64,000 nt of DNA from Venturia oleaginea (lineage: Eukaryota > Ascomycota > Dothideomycetes > Venturiales > Venturiaceae): the NCBI GenBank assembly GCA_013176395.1, contig JABMLP010000001.1, positions 868,001 through 932,000 on the forward strand, read 5' to 3'. Positions 1-10,867 of this stretch are shown piece after piece. Position numbers and translations under genes: made by a program. Positions within the stretch are counted from its first letter, which is position 1. Every line of letters starts with the position of its first letter. The notes beneath the pieces were generated by a model. The model saw only the letters and a list, made by a program, of their open reading frames with translations, had not been told where the DNA came from and did not search any database.

Positions 1-1
1 A

Positions 2-2185
2 CTGGCAGTAATCAAGTCCATTGAACACTGGAGAGGAGAACTACGCAGTGTTGCAGCACCTTTCAAAGTCCTTACCGATCACAAGAATCTCCGCCACTTT
101 ATGACAGCGCAGCGTTTGTCAGAGAGACAAGCAAGATGGTCGCTAATTCTATCTGAGTACCAATTCCAGCTGGAATTTCGCGCCGGAAAACTAGCGCAAA
201 GACCAGACGCACTATCAAGAAGACATCAAGATATGCCACATGACAAGAACGACGAGAGACTACAAGGGCGAGTGGCCCAGTTGATCAAGGACGAATGGCT
301 TCCTCCTCTTTCCGAGAGGACGACCGAAACAATCGCAATACAAGCCCTTATCTGCCCAGTCAATACACCGAATACATCCAATAGTACATGGGACGTTATA
401 CGGGAGCCCCAGCAAAATACTGGACTGGACGGTCGACACCAGCTGACTGCCGAAAACGGTCAACACCGGTCCACTACTAGGTACGGTCAAAACCGGTCAG
501 TTGCAAAAGGATGCGATCTTTTCGAGAAACCAGAGTTACAACTTCTCTGGGATCGCGCAATAGCAGAGGACCAATCCTACGAAGCTATTCATACGGCTAT
601 ATTTACTGGCGAACGTTCCTTTCCTCCAGAGCTCAAGTTGTCGGTACAGCTACCCGAATGCGAAGTAGACGACCACGGCGCGGTCACGAGAAGAGGGATC
701 CTATGGGTACCAGATTGGGAACCGCTGCGAACAACGCTGGTCTAACAAACTCACGATTCCCATGTTACTGGACACCCAGGGAGAGATAGCACGCTTGCGA
801 TTCTATCCAGAAGTTTCTTTTGGCCCCAACAATACAAGACAGTCCGGCAGTTTGTACGTAATTGCGACGTATGTGGGAGAACAGGAATATGGCGTGATAA
901 GAAGCGAGGTCTTCTGAAACCACTTCCAATCCCGGCCCGCTTCCACAGCGAGCTATCAATCGATTTCATGACTGATTTGCCCGCGGAGGAAAACGGCCCA
1001 AAATACCTCATGGTTATCACAGATCGCCTCCTCAAAAGTGTTACGTTGGAGGCTATGACTACAATGAGCGCCAAAGAGTGCGCGAAAAGGTTCTTACAAT
1101 GCCACTATCGCTACCACGGATTTCCCATGGCATTGACGTCGGACAGAGGCAGCAATTGGACAGGTCGTTTTTGGAGGAAGCTTTGCGAACTTACAAAGAT
1201 TGAGCAGAGACTCTCTACAGCCTTTCATCCACAGACCGATGGCGCGACCGAGCGTATGAACCAGGAAGTTCTACGCTATCTCCGCGCCTTCATCGCATAC
1301 TCCCAACTAGACTGGCCAACGCTACTACCTACGGCTATGTTAGCACTGAACAATCGTGACTCTTCAGTCACAGGGATGAGTCCATTCTATCTAACCCACG
1401 GCTACCATGCGGAACCAATCCAGAAAGTACAACGAATCTCACCCAGTAACTCACCAACAGCCGATGCCGAGACCTTTGTGCAACGAATAGAAGAGGCACA
1501 AGAATATGCACAGGCAGCGATGGCCTGGTCCCAGCAGAAGATGGAGAACGACGCCAACAGGTCACGTCAAGCTGCCGAAACGTTAAAAAAGGGCGACAAA
1601 GTCTGGTTGAACCTTAGGAATATCAATACTCCGCAGCTATCAAAGAAACTTTCGTGGACGCAAGCCAAATACACTGTCGAGAACCAGATCTCCCCGATGG
1701 TATACGAGCTGGCTGACCTGCCAAGTGGTATCCATAACCGTTTCCACGTTGACCTACTCCGCCGAGCCGCAACCGACACACTGCCCTCACAAGAATCCGA
1801 TGATACCCAGCCGCCACCATTAGTGCCTCAAACCGAAGAAACAGAGGCTGAGTTTGAAGTAGAACGTATACTTCGCGCAGAGAAGAAACGGGTTGGGCGA
1901 GGCTGGGTTCGTCAGTTATTAATCAAATGGAAAGGCTATGCAGATCCCGATTGGCAGCCACGTTCATTATTCACAGAAGTCGAGGACTTAGACCGCTTCG
2001 AGGCAGAGTATGGCAAGGGCGACGGTGTCGGCGAAGATATAGGAGCTCAAACAGGGGCCCGAAGAAACCGAGTAGCGGTGGCCAGCGCCTTCGAATCTGC
2101 TACAAGCTGGCAGAAGCGATGTATGGCGTTTGTCTGTTTGATTATCCCACCTACCACACCCTCTTTAGTCCTGCACACCCGGTAA
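2..2185 (+). pseudogene. pol polyprotein: RNase H end, integrase, chromodomain (one nonsense codon)
   Basis: One frame is open from base 2 to 2185 except for TAA at 743-745. It begins in RNase H (motif VLTDHKNLRHFM). After the stop come the HH-CC zinc-binding module (about 749-880), then the integrase core with catalytic residues in LSIDFMTDLP, TSDRGSNW and ATERMNQE. A chromodomain follows at about 1855-2010 (VERILRAEKK, then LIKWKGYADPDW). The stop sits where related integrases have a Gln codon and fits a CAA-to-TAA change, a RIP-type CpA-to-TpA transition. Integrase inserts element DNA; the chromodomain of such elements steers insertion to heterochromatin. There is no sign of a separate gene here. 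Confidence 0.88.
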
Positions 2186-2197
2186 GGAGGGGGGTAA

Positions 2198-2373
2198 TGT
2201 TATGGGCATGGCCCATGGTTGGTATAGGCTAAGAGCCTAAGCCTGATTGAGCCTAGTATAGAGAAAGAACCTCATTGAGGTTCTCTGTTTGTAGATACCT
2301 TCACTCTTTAACTGAATCTAAACAATCTTTGGCTACGAGTATGCTGCGTCTTTCCAGCTACCGTCCCGTAATA
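2198..2373 (+). repeat. 3' LTR of the Ty3/gypsy element
   Basis: The LTR starts TGTTATGGGC directly after the purine tract that ends pol and ends near GTAATA, about 176 bp. TAATA would be the RIP-altered form of TAACA, the complement of the start. Only one LTR is in the window, so the end is an estimate. Confidence 0.65.
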
Positions 2374-2608
2374 CTCTTCTCGGAAAATTATAGCCTTACT
2401 TCCTTAATATATCCCCTCCTCCCTCTTCCAAAACCCCGAATCCACCTCTAGAAGAGACTAAAAACTCCGTCTTCTAGCTAATATTTTCCGTCGTGCGATT
2501 TCTGTTATTAGTACTAGGTATGCATCTTCTATTATACAAACTCTTATCCTTCAAGTTCCAATCCTTTAAACTCTCCTTTCACCATCCCGCTCTTACACTT
2601 CCCACTGC

Positions 2609-2863
2609 TGTCACGGTACGACCGCGGACAAGTCTCTCCCGCCGTTGGGGTGGCCCCACGGTACGTGATCAAGGCAGAACCGTAGTTCTACCGAGGAAAG
2701 GCTTTAAAGCCTGCGTGGCTTCAACCTAGACGTGGATCTTTGAGCTACGTCCTGTCGTTAAACCTGCCTGTTGGTTTGCCTGCCAGTTCGTATATAGCCT
2801 GTTGAATGATACCTGTTCCTGCTGCTGCTCCTTCCTCCTGATACCCGAACCCGCCCCGTGATA
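2609..2863 (+). repeat. LTR-like repeat, left copy of an inverted pair
   Basis: This 255-bp unit starts TGTCACGGTACGACC and ends CCCCGTGATA. It is nearly the reverse complement of 3015-3313. The ends resemble TG...CA LTR termini (TGTCACGG/CCGTGACA), with the last bases changed from ACA to ATA. No clear target duplication flanks this copy. A spacer of about 150 bp, AT-rich with GATAAGAAGTA repeats, separates it from the right copy. Confidence 0.75.
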
Positions 2864-3014
2864 TATAGACGATAGGATAGGATAGGAAGTAAGAAGTAGA
2901 TAAGAAGTAGATAAGATATATCAAGTATCTATTTTAACTACCGCTAAATAGATACAAGGATAAGTCGGGGTGGTTCAGTAGTAGGGGAGAGGGTAGGAAG
3001 TGGGGGGAGGTGCG

Positions 3015-3313
3015 TGTCACGGGCGGGTTCGGGTATCAGGAGGAAGGAGCAGCAGCAGGAACAGGTATCATTCAACAGGCTATATACGAACTGGCAGGCA
3101 AACCAACAGGCAGGTTTAACGACAGGACGTAGCTCAAAGAGCCACGTCTAGGTTGAAGCCACGCAGGCTTTAAAGCCTTTCCTCGGTAGAACTACGGTTC
3201 TGCCTTGATCACGTACCGTGGGGCCACCCCAACAGCGGGAGAGACTTGTCCGCGGTTGTACCGTGGGGCCACCCCAACGGCGGGAGAGACTTGTCCGCGG
3301 TCGTACCGTGACA
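3015..3313 (-). repeat. LTR-like repeat, right copy (inverted), with internal 45-bp duplication
   Basis: This 299-bp unit starts TGTCACGGGCGGG and ends CGTACCGTGACA, giving perfect 8-bp inverted termini. It is flanked by GTGCG (3010-3014) and GTACG (3314-3318). These look like a 5-bp target duplication with one G-to-A change. It is longer than the left copy because a 45-bp segment (3214-3258) is repeated at 3259-3303. The two copies together could fold into a hairpin of more than 250 bp. Confidence 0.8.
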
Positions 3314-3716
3314 GTACGTAGAGGCCGGGAGATAGGGTAGCTAAGTACTGTCTACTACAAGTACACCTATAGATAGCAACCAGCAAAGAAAAAAACCCAG
3401 GTATACATACGTACAAGAAGCTGTACTAGAAAGAAAATATATATACAATCCATAGAGGTAGAAAGAAATTATTCTCCCGGCGACGACGGAGGAATATATA
3501 TAAAGCCGCTAAGACGTCCATCGTGAAAAGGGAGGATCGTATAAACAATCAGGTCTATAGCGAAAGCCTACCATCCCATTATCCCATCATAACCCAGCCA
3601 GAAAAAAGAAAGAAAAAAAGAAAAAAACAGAGAGGTATCTTCGAGAAACACAAGCCAAACCAACAAAAAAGCACAACCACAATAACAACAACAACAAAAA
3701 CAACAACAATCATCAT
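3314..3716. other. Spacer between LTR repeat and transporter gene
   Basis: No gene is supported here. The stretch is A-rich and ends in CAA/AAC simple repeats (about 3670-3712) just beyond the stop codon of the transporter, so part is probably its 3' untranslated region. Confidence 0.6.
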
Positions 3717-5312
3717 CTAATTCTCGCGAATCTCAACAGCGCTCTTTTCAATATCCCCATTGGCACCACCACACCCGATACTACCCCCGCCGGACCCAGA
3801 CTCAGCCCCAACATCCCCAACACCAACATCCGACTCGGTATAAGCATCCAACTCCCTCCCCTTGAAAACATTAAGATAAATAGGAAACGACCACGCAAGG
3901 GCAAAAAACCCCAACGGCACAACCATGGCAATCCGAATCCCCGTCTTATCAGCCACATTGCCCAGAATAGCAGGGATAACGGCACCGCCAGAAACAGCGG
4001 CAACGATAAAGGACGCACCGCGTTTGGTATGCCGACCCAGACCGCGGAGGGAGAGGGTGAAGATGGTGGGGAAGATGCAGGATTCGAAGAAGAGAACAAT
4101 CATGAGCATGGAGAGGCCGCCCCAGTTTGGACGCGTGGAACCGCCTGTGTTGACGCCGATGGCTAGGGCGATGAAGACCATGATGAGGGATTGGTAGGCG
4201 AGGAGGATGTAGCGGGGTTTGGTGATGTACATTAATCCCGCGGCTGAGAAGCGGCCGACGGCGAAGAGACCTTGGGCGATGGCGTAGAAGTTTGCGCCTT
4301 GCTTTTGGGCGGTGAGTTTGTCGAGGTCCGGGCGGGCTTGTTCGTAGTAGTTTATGAAGTAGCCGGCTATTGCGACCTGAGCGCCTACGTAGGAGAATTG
4401 GGCTGCGACGCCCCAGAAGAGGGTGTATTGCTTGCTTAATGGCTTGTCGACGAATCCGGTGGAGGCAGTTGTCATTTCGGCTTGGTCGGCCTGGTCACTC
4501 GTTAGCAAGATATCAGGAGAATGTAAGATTGTGGACTGACTCACCATATCGGCATCAGTGATTTCAGGGAGAGGAGCGAAATAGAAGGCAACAGCGAGAA
4601 GAGCAACAAAGCATGCAATCCCAAGATAAACCCATTGAACAGCCTCAAGAGACTTGCCATCCTCACCAACGTGGACGAAGATAACATAGGAAGCGAGCAC
4701 AGGCGCAACGACAGACCCAACAGCCTGGAAAGACTGGGACAACTCAAGACGGAACTCAGACCACTTTGGAGGACCGCAGACAGCAATGTAAGGGTTGGCT
4801 GCTGTCTCGAGAGTAGAAAGACCAGAACCGACGATGAACAGAGATGCGCAGAAACCGCCGAAAGACTTCTTGACGGCAGATGGCCAGAACATCAATGCAC
4901 CGACGCAGTAGATGCCCAGACCGAGGATGAAGGTGTAGCGGTATCCGAATTTGCGGACGAACCATCCAGAGTAGGTGAGAGGACCGATTGCATAGGCGCC
5001 GAAGTATGAAGCTTGAAGACCAGACGATTGACCCTTGGTGATATTCAAGGCGACTTGGAATCGAGAGTTGAGGATATCGAGAAGTCCGTATGCGAATCCC
5101 CACATGAAGAAGAGGATCGTGACCAATGTGACTGGAAGGATGGATTGCTTCAGAGTGATTTGCGATGCACCAGTTACAGTGTTGTCCGCCACGGGCTTGC
5201 GTTTTTTGGCCGCCTCCATTGCTGCCATAACTGACGGGCGACGTTCTTGCTGGTTGTGAATGTCATCGAGCTTTGGTTCCTCAGAGCCATCAAGGCCGAA
5301 TTTGAAGACCAT
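3717..5312 (-). CDS. FucP-type MFS sugar transporter (fucose/glucose/galactose permease family)
   Basis: Predicted 513-residue major facilitator protein with about 12 membrane segments, most likely a plasma-membrane sugar:proton symporter. Motifs typical of the FucP/GluP branch are visible: FFMWGFAYGLLDILN in segment 1, ASYFGAYAIGPL, TLETAANPYIAVCGPP, and LSQSFQAVGSVVAPVLASY. The ATG at 5312 (MVFKFGLDG) is preferred over one 24 codons upstream because family similarity and a good ATG context start there. A 54-bp in-frame intron (4491..4544; GTGAGT, branch GCTAAC, CAG) is predicted in the central loop. It adds no stop if retained, so it is easily missed. Substrate cannot be told from sequence. 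The last codons abut a simple repeat. Confidence 0.9.
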   Translation of the reverse strand: MVFKFGLDGSEEPKLDDIHNQQERRPSVMAAMEAAKKRKPVADNTVTGASQITLKQSILPVTLVTILFFMWGFAYGLLDILNSRFQVALNITKGQSSGLQASYFGAYAIGPLTYSGWFVRKFGYRYTFILGLGIYCVGALMFWPSAVKKSFGGFCASLFIVGSGLSTLETAANPYIAVCGPPKWSEFRLELSQSFQAVGSVVAPVLASYVIFVHVGEDGKSLEAVQWVYLGIACFVALLAVAFYFAPLPEITDADMVSQSTILHSPDILLTSDQADQAEMTTASTGFVDKPLSKQYTLFWGVAAQFSYVGAQVAIAGYFINYYEQARPDLDKLTAQKQGANFYAIAQGLFAVGRFSAAGLMYITKPRYILLAYQSLIMVFIALAIGVNTGGSTRPNWGGLSMLMIVLFFESCIFPTIFTLSLRGLGRHTKRGASFIVAAVSGGAVIPAILGNVADKTGIRIAMVVPLGFFALAWSFPIYLNVFKGRELDAYTESDVGVGDVGAESGSGGGSIGCGGANGDIEKSAVEIREN

Positions 5313-6935
5313 GGCTGCGGGAAGAGTGGAAGGTTGATAGAGGTGTAACAAAAGTTGTATCAAAATCTGGTAGAGACGATTCAAAGAGGGAGAAAGATGT
5401 CACTCGAGCGGGAATCCACAGGCTCTAATCAGTGAAGAGTGAGAGACGACGGCAGTGATGGTGCTGATGACCTATACGTGGAGACTCCATGGGGATTTAT
5501 ATAGGACCTTTCCACACCCAAAGAAGTATGGACATCCGCACCGTTCGCCTCCATGTCGTCCACCAGGTCTCTATCCCCAGACCTCTCGCTTGAACCAGGC
5601 CGATTCCAGGATGGCCTGGGATTCATATGCGGCTGCTCAACACGCAGCAAATGAGAGGCCAGAGACTCACTTGAACATGGCAGACAGCGGGGTATGAGTA
5701 ATAGCACAAGATGCGAGCGAATGATGAACGGGCAGGCGAAATAGCAGACGTCGGAAGACACCAGCATATACAAGCAACGGACAAGGCAGCGTAGCCTCTC
5801 GGACGGCGGAACAAGAGGCCCTCGGAATCCACTCCTACCCCATGTCTCCGCGTCTTGGCAGCATGGTAGACGAATGCTTCGTGTGTCTTTGCCGGGGAAG
5901 AGGCCGTTCCGCGCGCTGTGCTCGCCAACTTTGCGGGGCGAACTGGTCGTCTCGTGCTTCTTCCAATCCAGAGGTCGCGTAGCGCGTCGCGATCGAGAGT
6001 TGCTTTTCATCGTGGTCACCTCTTATTTGAAAAGAGATATGCTTGGATACTATCATCATCATCATCATCATCGTGTATATTTAAGGCATGGATATCCTCG
6101 AACGAACGACATCTGTCTTTCCTCGCAGCACAGATTCAACAGAAATACCTTCTAGCCGCCTTCGACTGCATTACTCAACCTTCTAGGGCAGTAATTGACT
6201 CAGGCAGACATCCGCCACAAACCCTAGTGCCTAGATGGCCTAACTAATGCACATCCCATCTCCCACCCAACAACAACGATTGGTGCCTTCTCGGTCCGAA
6301 GCTAAATCACGCACGATACATCCCCTTCCACCAACTCCCTTCGGCTAAACTCATATCCAACCCACTCACCGACAACAACCCAACAGGCTACCACAATCAA
6401 GCCACCATCTGACATCTCTTCGCGCGACTTGCCAAAGAACATGGCAAGCCAGCCATGCAGACATCAGAGCAAACATCAGACGTACGTAGAAGCTTCACCG
6501 CGTTGCCTGATCCCTGGCTTGAGAACGGCTATGTAATACTTGAACGGCAAGCTATAGGTCTAGTGCCGGCCCGGCGACAAGTCCGCCACGCGAATGGGTT
6601 TGCCGCTAGCGGACGCAGATGAATGCACAAGCATGCCCGCACCTTCGCGTCTGTTTATTTTCCCATGGGGAGGGTGGGTACGTTGGGGAGAGATGTTGCA
6701 TCTGGATTGTGGACGGCTGAGGATGGAGATCCGTTGTGGATACCATTCCGAGTAAACTACAGAATAGGACAAGAGGGTGAGAATGTGAGGTTGATTGTTT
6801 TTGAGCAACGTCCATCTGTAATGGGCATCCTCTCCCATCTCTCCCACCAACCACCACGAGCATGACTCCTCGTCAGTCCTTTCCTGGAGCCATACACCGG
6901 AACGCCACCGCCAAAAGAGAGGAAGATGTGCAAGC
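5313..6935. other. Intergenic region
   Basis: No supported gene. Overlapping ORFs around 5429-6071 have low-complexity, non-conserved translations and lie in the presumed promoter of the sugar transporter. A seven-copy ATC microsatellite occupies 6052-6072. The rest shows nothing recognisable. Confidence 0.5.
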
Positions 6936-7040
6936 CTATGGTTTGGTATGACCACAGATGGGACACTGATTGGGCTTGAAGCCATCGGTATTGCTTGCAT
7001 CGCAGTTTGGGCAGGTCCAAGTGTCATTGAAGGACTCCAT
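6936..7040 (-). CDS. Microprotein with RanBP2-like zinc ribbon
   Basis: A 34-residue ORF starts at ATG 7040 (MESFNDTWTCPNCD) and ends PICGHTKP. It holds four cysteines in the arrangement W-x-C-x2-C-x3-N-x8-C-x2-C, close to the RanBP2-type zinc finger. Such fingers bind RNA or ubiquitin in larger proteins. The frame stays open upstream to 7352, but that part is low-complexity and reads like promoter sequence, so the short start is chosen. The compact motif makes chance unlikely. Whether it is a stand-alone protein or the last exon of something longer is open. Confidence 0.5.
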   Translation of the reverse strand: MESFNDTWTCPNCDASNTDGFKPNQCPICGHTKP

Positions 7041-8834
7041 GATGTGCCGTGGATTGGTGTTTGCTCGAAGGATCTCAAAGGATGTTCTTTTGGTTTGGAA
7101 TGAAGGAAATGGGGGTCTAAAGCAATGTGGCTGTGAGCTTGGATGGTTGTGAAGTCGATGTTGCAATCTCTGACTTGATCGAAGAGGAAGGGGCGAGTGA
7201 TTTGGTTTGCGTGGAGGTTGGGTTGGTTGCAGTGAACTGATTGTAGAATGATGAGGATAGTGAAATCCGGACTCAGGGCATCTTATACGGTCTCGACGAT
7301 ACCCTTCCTGGTCCATCGCCTTACCTTTGTGCTTCACTTTCATACGATGCATCCCACACCGGAGGGAAAATCCACTATTCTCTGCGGCGCAGACTTTTGA
7401 GAAACCTCAAAACCACCCAAGCAATGCCCAAGGCGAGCACCGAGGGCCCGAGAATGTCTTCTCCGTCGAGTCATACGAGAGGGCGTACCCAAGGAGGGAG
7501 AGGGCGGGCATCATGGAACGCGCTCCTAAATGCATAGACAACACAGAGAACTCGCAAGCTCATTACGGAGTGCTAAGTATCGTGGATGAGAGGGGACGCA
7601 AAAGGAGGCCTCTCTATCAAGGTCGACTTGAACTCGGTCAGTATCACAGCCACGACGAGGACGATTGATGGCAACATCGATGAGTTGTTCAGCGAGCTGA
7701 TATCGCTATCGAAACATCGTGAGACCCGCATTTGGTATAGCGTACGATAGGGGCTACGTCGGGATGGCTCTTTTTTCTTCACGTGGTATTACACGGGCTA
7801 TGGCCGCCTATGTGGAAGGGGGAACTCCTGACATCTGTTGAATGTGCAGTCGCCCTATTCGAAAGATGTAGTATCGGCTGATATTGAACTCCCGGTGAAA
7901 GAGAAGATTGGTCTAGGAGAAAAACTAGAATGAGAAAGTCTCTGAACTTGGTCTTGGAGGATTTCGTTAGCTGAAATAGTATCTTACAGCTTGGAGCAAA
8001 AACCTGATTTCCTTCCTAGAGGAATCATTCGTAAGCGGTATGTAGCAGTACCCGATAAGGCAACTCAAAGAGGTAACTTTGCAAGTTCGCATGTAGTTTG
8101 CATCCCACACCGCTTCGGTCACTCCCATGAATGAGTGAGCACTGCACCTCCGTTGTTCTATAGGATCTTCTTCAGCGCACCAACTTGCAGGAGGCGAACA
8201 TCGTGAGTCTGTGACCGAAGAGAAGCCTCGAAATGGTTGCTATCGATGGGATCATCGTGAGGGCGATGCACGCTATTGCGCCGTGTAAAGGAGCGGTGTA
8301 TGATCAGTTGCGTACGTGATTCGCTGCCGGTGAAGTGATGGAGATGACAAGAAGGGGATGAGCTGACGAGGGAGAAGGCAATCATTTCTTAGGCGCTAAC
8401 TTGATACGGCCGAACATGTGAGCCTTGCTCACGTAAGGGGCACATACCGATATGCTTTCGGGACTGTCCAAGGTAGGAGAGGCATGTCAGGCAGTTATGT
8501 TGGTCTAACTTGTCGTAACAGAATGAGTTGCGTAGGTCTCGTAGTTTTCCATATAAATGCTGCTGATAGTAATATGCCCTACTTAAACCAAAGTACGAGT
8601 CAACCCAATGCGAGATCATCATAGTATACAAACAAGCAGCCTGACTGGAAGCCATCATGGCGAGACTGGTGTTCAATCCAAATTCAACATCTAAATGGAC
8701 AAGAATATGAACCCACAGTGAACCGAATCGGCCAATCCAAGGGTAATCCTCCAGTATGCTTACAATGTCCAAGTTTTCCCCGGGCTAGAAATGCTAAAAG
8801 TCACCAAACGCGCCGGAGTCCCGTTATAAATAGA
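7041..8834. other. Intergenic region
   Basis: Nothing supportable was found. Short ORFs (for example 7327-7668 on + and 8389-8772 on -) have no recognisable motif and no convincing splice or start context. Confidence 0.5.
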
Positions 8835-10867
8835 TTACCAAGTTTCCTAAGAATACATTAGTACTTCAGAGGGAGGACACGGAGATAAGGGCCACCACTT
8901 ACGGCAATGTATTGTCCGCCCTCTTTCTTGCTCTCCCAAAACTTTTGAGCTTGCTCGCGATTCATTCCGCTCTTTTCAATGGAAACATCCACTAGAGCTG
9001 AGTGTACACCTTCGCCCATACCTTTGCTACTGCCACAAACAAAGATTCGTCCGTCTAGTGCATTGATGACATACCAGACAATATCGGCTTGCACTCGAAC
9101 CTCGTCTTGCACATACTTGACACCATCTTTGCTCTTGTTGGCCTTGCGACTTTGGACGACGTGCTTGATCTCTTTCTCGTGGTCCCCTAATTCGCCGGAG
9201 TAGATCTCGTCCAGCATGGAGTCGCGCACACCTTGCACGAGCCAGATTTTGTTTGCGCAGTTGGCGTTCTTGAGTCTGTTGAGAATGAAGCCTCGGAATG
9301 GGGCCATACCGACACCGGCGCCAATGAGCATCATTGGACCATCGGAGGTAAATTCCCTCGACAGAGGGTTGGCCATGAGTCCCCTGAACATTGGGATCTG
9401 TATGTTTAAAGCCGTCGCGGGCGACAGGCCATTTACCTCGGCCTCCATGAACTGGCGAGCCACACGCTCGAGATAGCCACTTCCCGCACCAGTTCGGGAC
9501 CCACCACGCCAATCGGGCGATTCGTGAACAGACACGGCCATTTCTATCAACCTTCGGCCAGCAAGACCTTCGCGTGCCGACGACACATGAGGATCGTTGC
9601 TGAGAGAGTAAAATCGGGGCATAAGTTGCTTCGAGACGGAGAGCAGAGATGGCAACGGTGGCTTCGATGATGGGAACGCGTAAAGCAGTTGAGCCAATGT
9701 GATGTGCGTGTCTGTTCTTAGGTCGCAGAAAGCCGCTTGGCCTTCGGCGGCCACGAGATACTCGAGAATCTTCTTCTCGTTCGAGGCAGTTGCGTATTCA
9801 GCCATCAACCGAAGTAGCGGCTTGGTGGGAGGACTGCTTTCCAAGTCGCAACACCAGGTGAGCAATTCACGGCGAGTTGTAACGAGCTCTCGAGCTTGAT
9901 CGTCTCCCCAAATCGTTGGCCAGCGACCATTTGTCGTTCTCAGCAGTACAGGCTTGTCTCTAACGAATGATGGCACGCCTAGTGCCTTGAAAACGTCATT
10001 TACAATTTCCGACTCGTTGGGAGGGCAGATGCCAATGGCGCCTCCTACTTTGAAGTCTACTAAACCGTCCTCTGCAGGATAATCCGTAACATCAATATCG
10101 AAGTGGTATGTCCGTTTTTCTGCACCAGGCTTGGTCAACTCTCTTGCTCCGAATACAGAGGCAGAGAAGACTCCGTGGGGCGGATGAGGTTGTACGAATT
10201 GAGGAGGCTGCGAATAGACCGTGGTCTCATGCTTCGGTTCTGAGGTGGGAACTTCATCGAAAGAAATTGTGATTTCTGGTAGAGCGGCCAGGGCCGTGAG
10301 CTCAGTGTCTTGTCCAAGAGCTCCCAATCTCAAGCCTAAGCTTTTGAAGGCGAGATTGTCTGGTGTTTCAAAAGTCGTGAAATTGGCGATGTTGTCAGCA
10401 GGCGCTTTCACTTCGGTCAAACAACATCCGCCCCCACAGCAGAACTTTTGAATAAGCTTGGTGCCAGTCTCTTGATCCCCTAGTAGCCGTCTAATGTCGT
10501 CTGAGTTTTGGGAAATCAGGGTCGTTGATGCGCGACGAGCTCGAGTATTGGCATTGACAGTGATAGAGGCGGCTGGAAGTTCCGCAATGGCTTCTGCGAT
10601 GTCGTCTATGGCTGTTTCTGTGTGGGGAGTGGAGGGAGCCTCGGAATCGCTTGACTGATCAGACTCCATCAGCGAGTCGCCTGAAGAAGTGTATGAGTTT
10701 GCAGTATGATGGGTGTCTATCTGTGGCGACATGTTGTGGCTCTGGTGTTGAGGAGGATCCTCGGGTATAGAATGCTCAGGTTGAAACTGGGAGGAGGATA
10801 AGGAGACTTTTCGTCGATGGGATATAGTGACTGGCAGCGAGGCTAACATCTGGGTCGGGCATGACAT
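8835..10867 (-). CDS. CPR/CysJ-type FAD-NADPH oxidoreductase lacking an FMN domain
   Basis: Predicted 658 residues. Residues 1-130 are Ser-rich and disordered. A cysteine cluster CCGGGCC lies at 143-149. The FAD-binding and connecting domain follows (about 230-500), with the R-x-Y-S FAD motif at 418-421 (PRFYSLSND). The NADP domain has GAGVGMAPFRG (517-527) and VCGSSKGMGEG (610-620). A 56-bp intron near the 3' end (8847..8902; GTAAGT, TACTAAT, TTAG) replaces a spurious tail with Glu-Thr-Trp-stop. The C-terminal Trp fits the aromatic residue that stacks on FAD in cytochrome P450 reductases. No flavodoxin domain is seen, unlike full-length diflavin reductases. It may pass electrons to a separate partner; the partner is unknown. 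An alternative start is Met46. Confidence 0.85.

Larger units (their letters stand above)
1..2373 (+). mobile_element. Ty3/gypsy LTR retrotransposon with chromodomain, 3' part, RIP-damaged
   Basis: The window opens inside the pol gene of a Ty3/gypsy (chromovirus-type) element. In order it shows the end of RNase H, the integrase zinc-binding and catalytic domains, a C-terminal chromodomain, a purine-rich tract (about 2183-2194) and the 3' LTR. The 5' half lies outside the window. One in-frame stop interrupts pol, so this copy is probably dead. Family assignment rests on domain order and the chromodomain. The ends of the LTR are inferred from TGTTA at the start and TAATA at the end. Confidence 0.9.

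Noticed and set aside
2609..3313. A single foldback transposon
   Set aside because: Only the right copy has flanking duplications of its own, and each copy has complete LTR-like ends, so two separate insertions are more likely.
5429..6019. 196-codon minus-strand ORF upstream of the sugar transporter
   Set aside because: Low-complexity translation in the presumed promoter; several overlapping frames are equally open.
8389..8772. 127-codon minus-strand ORF
   Set aside because: No motif, no likely splice partners and irregular composition; it looks like chance.
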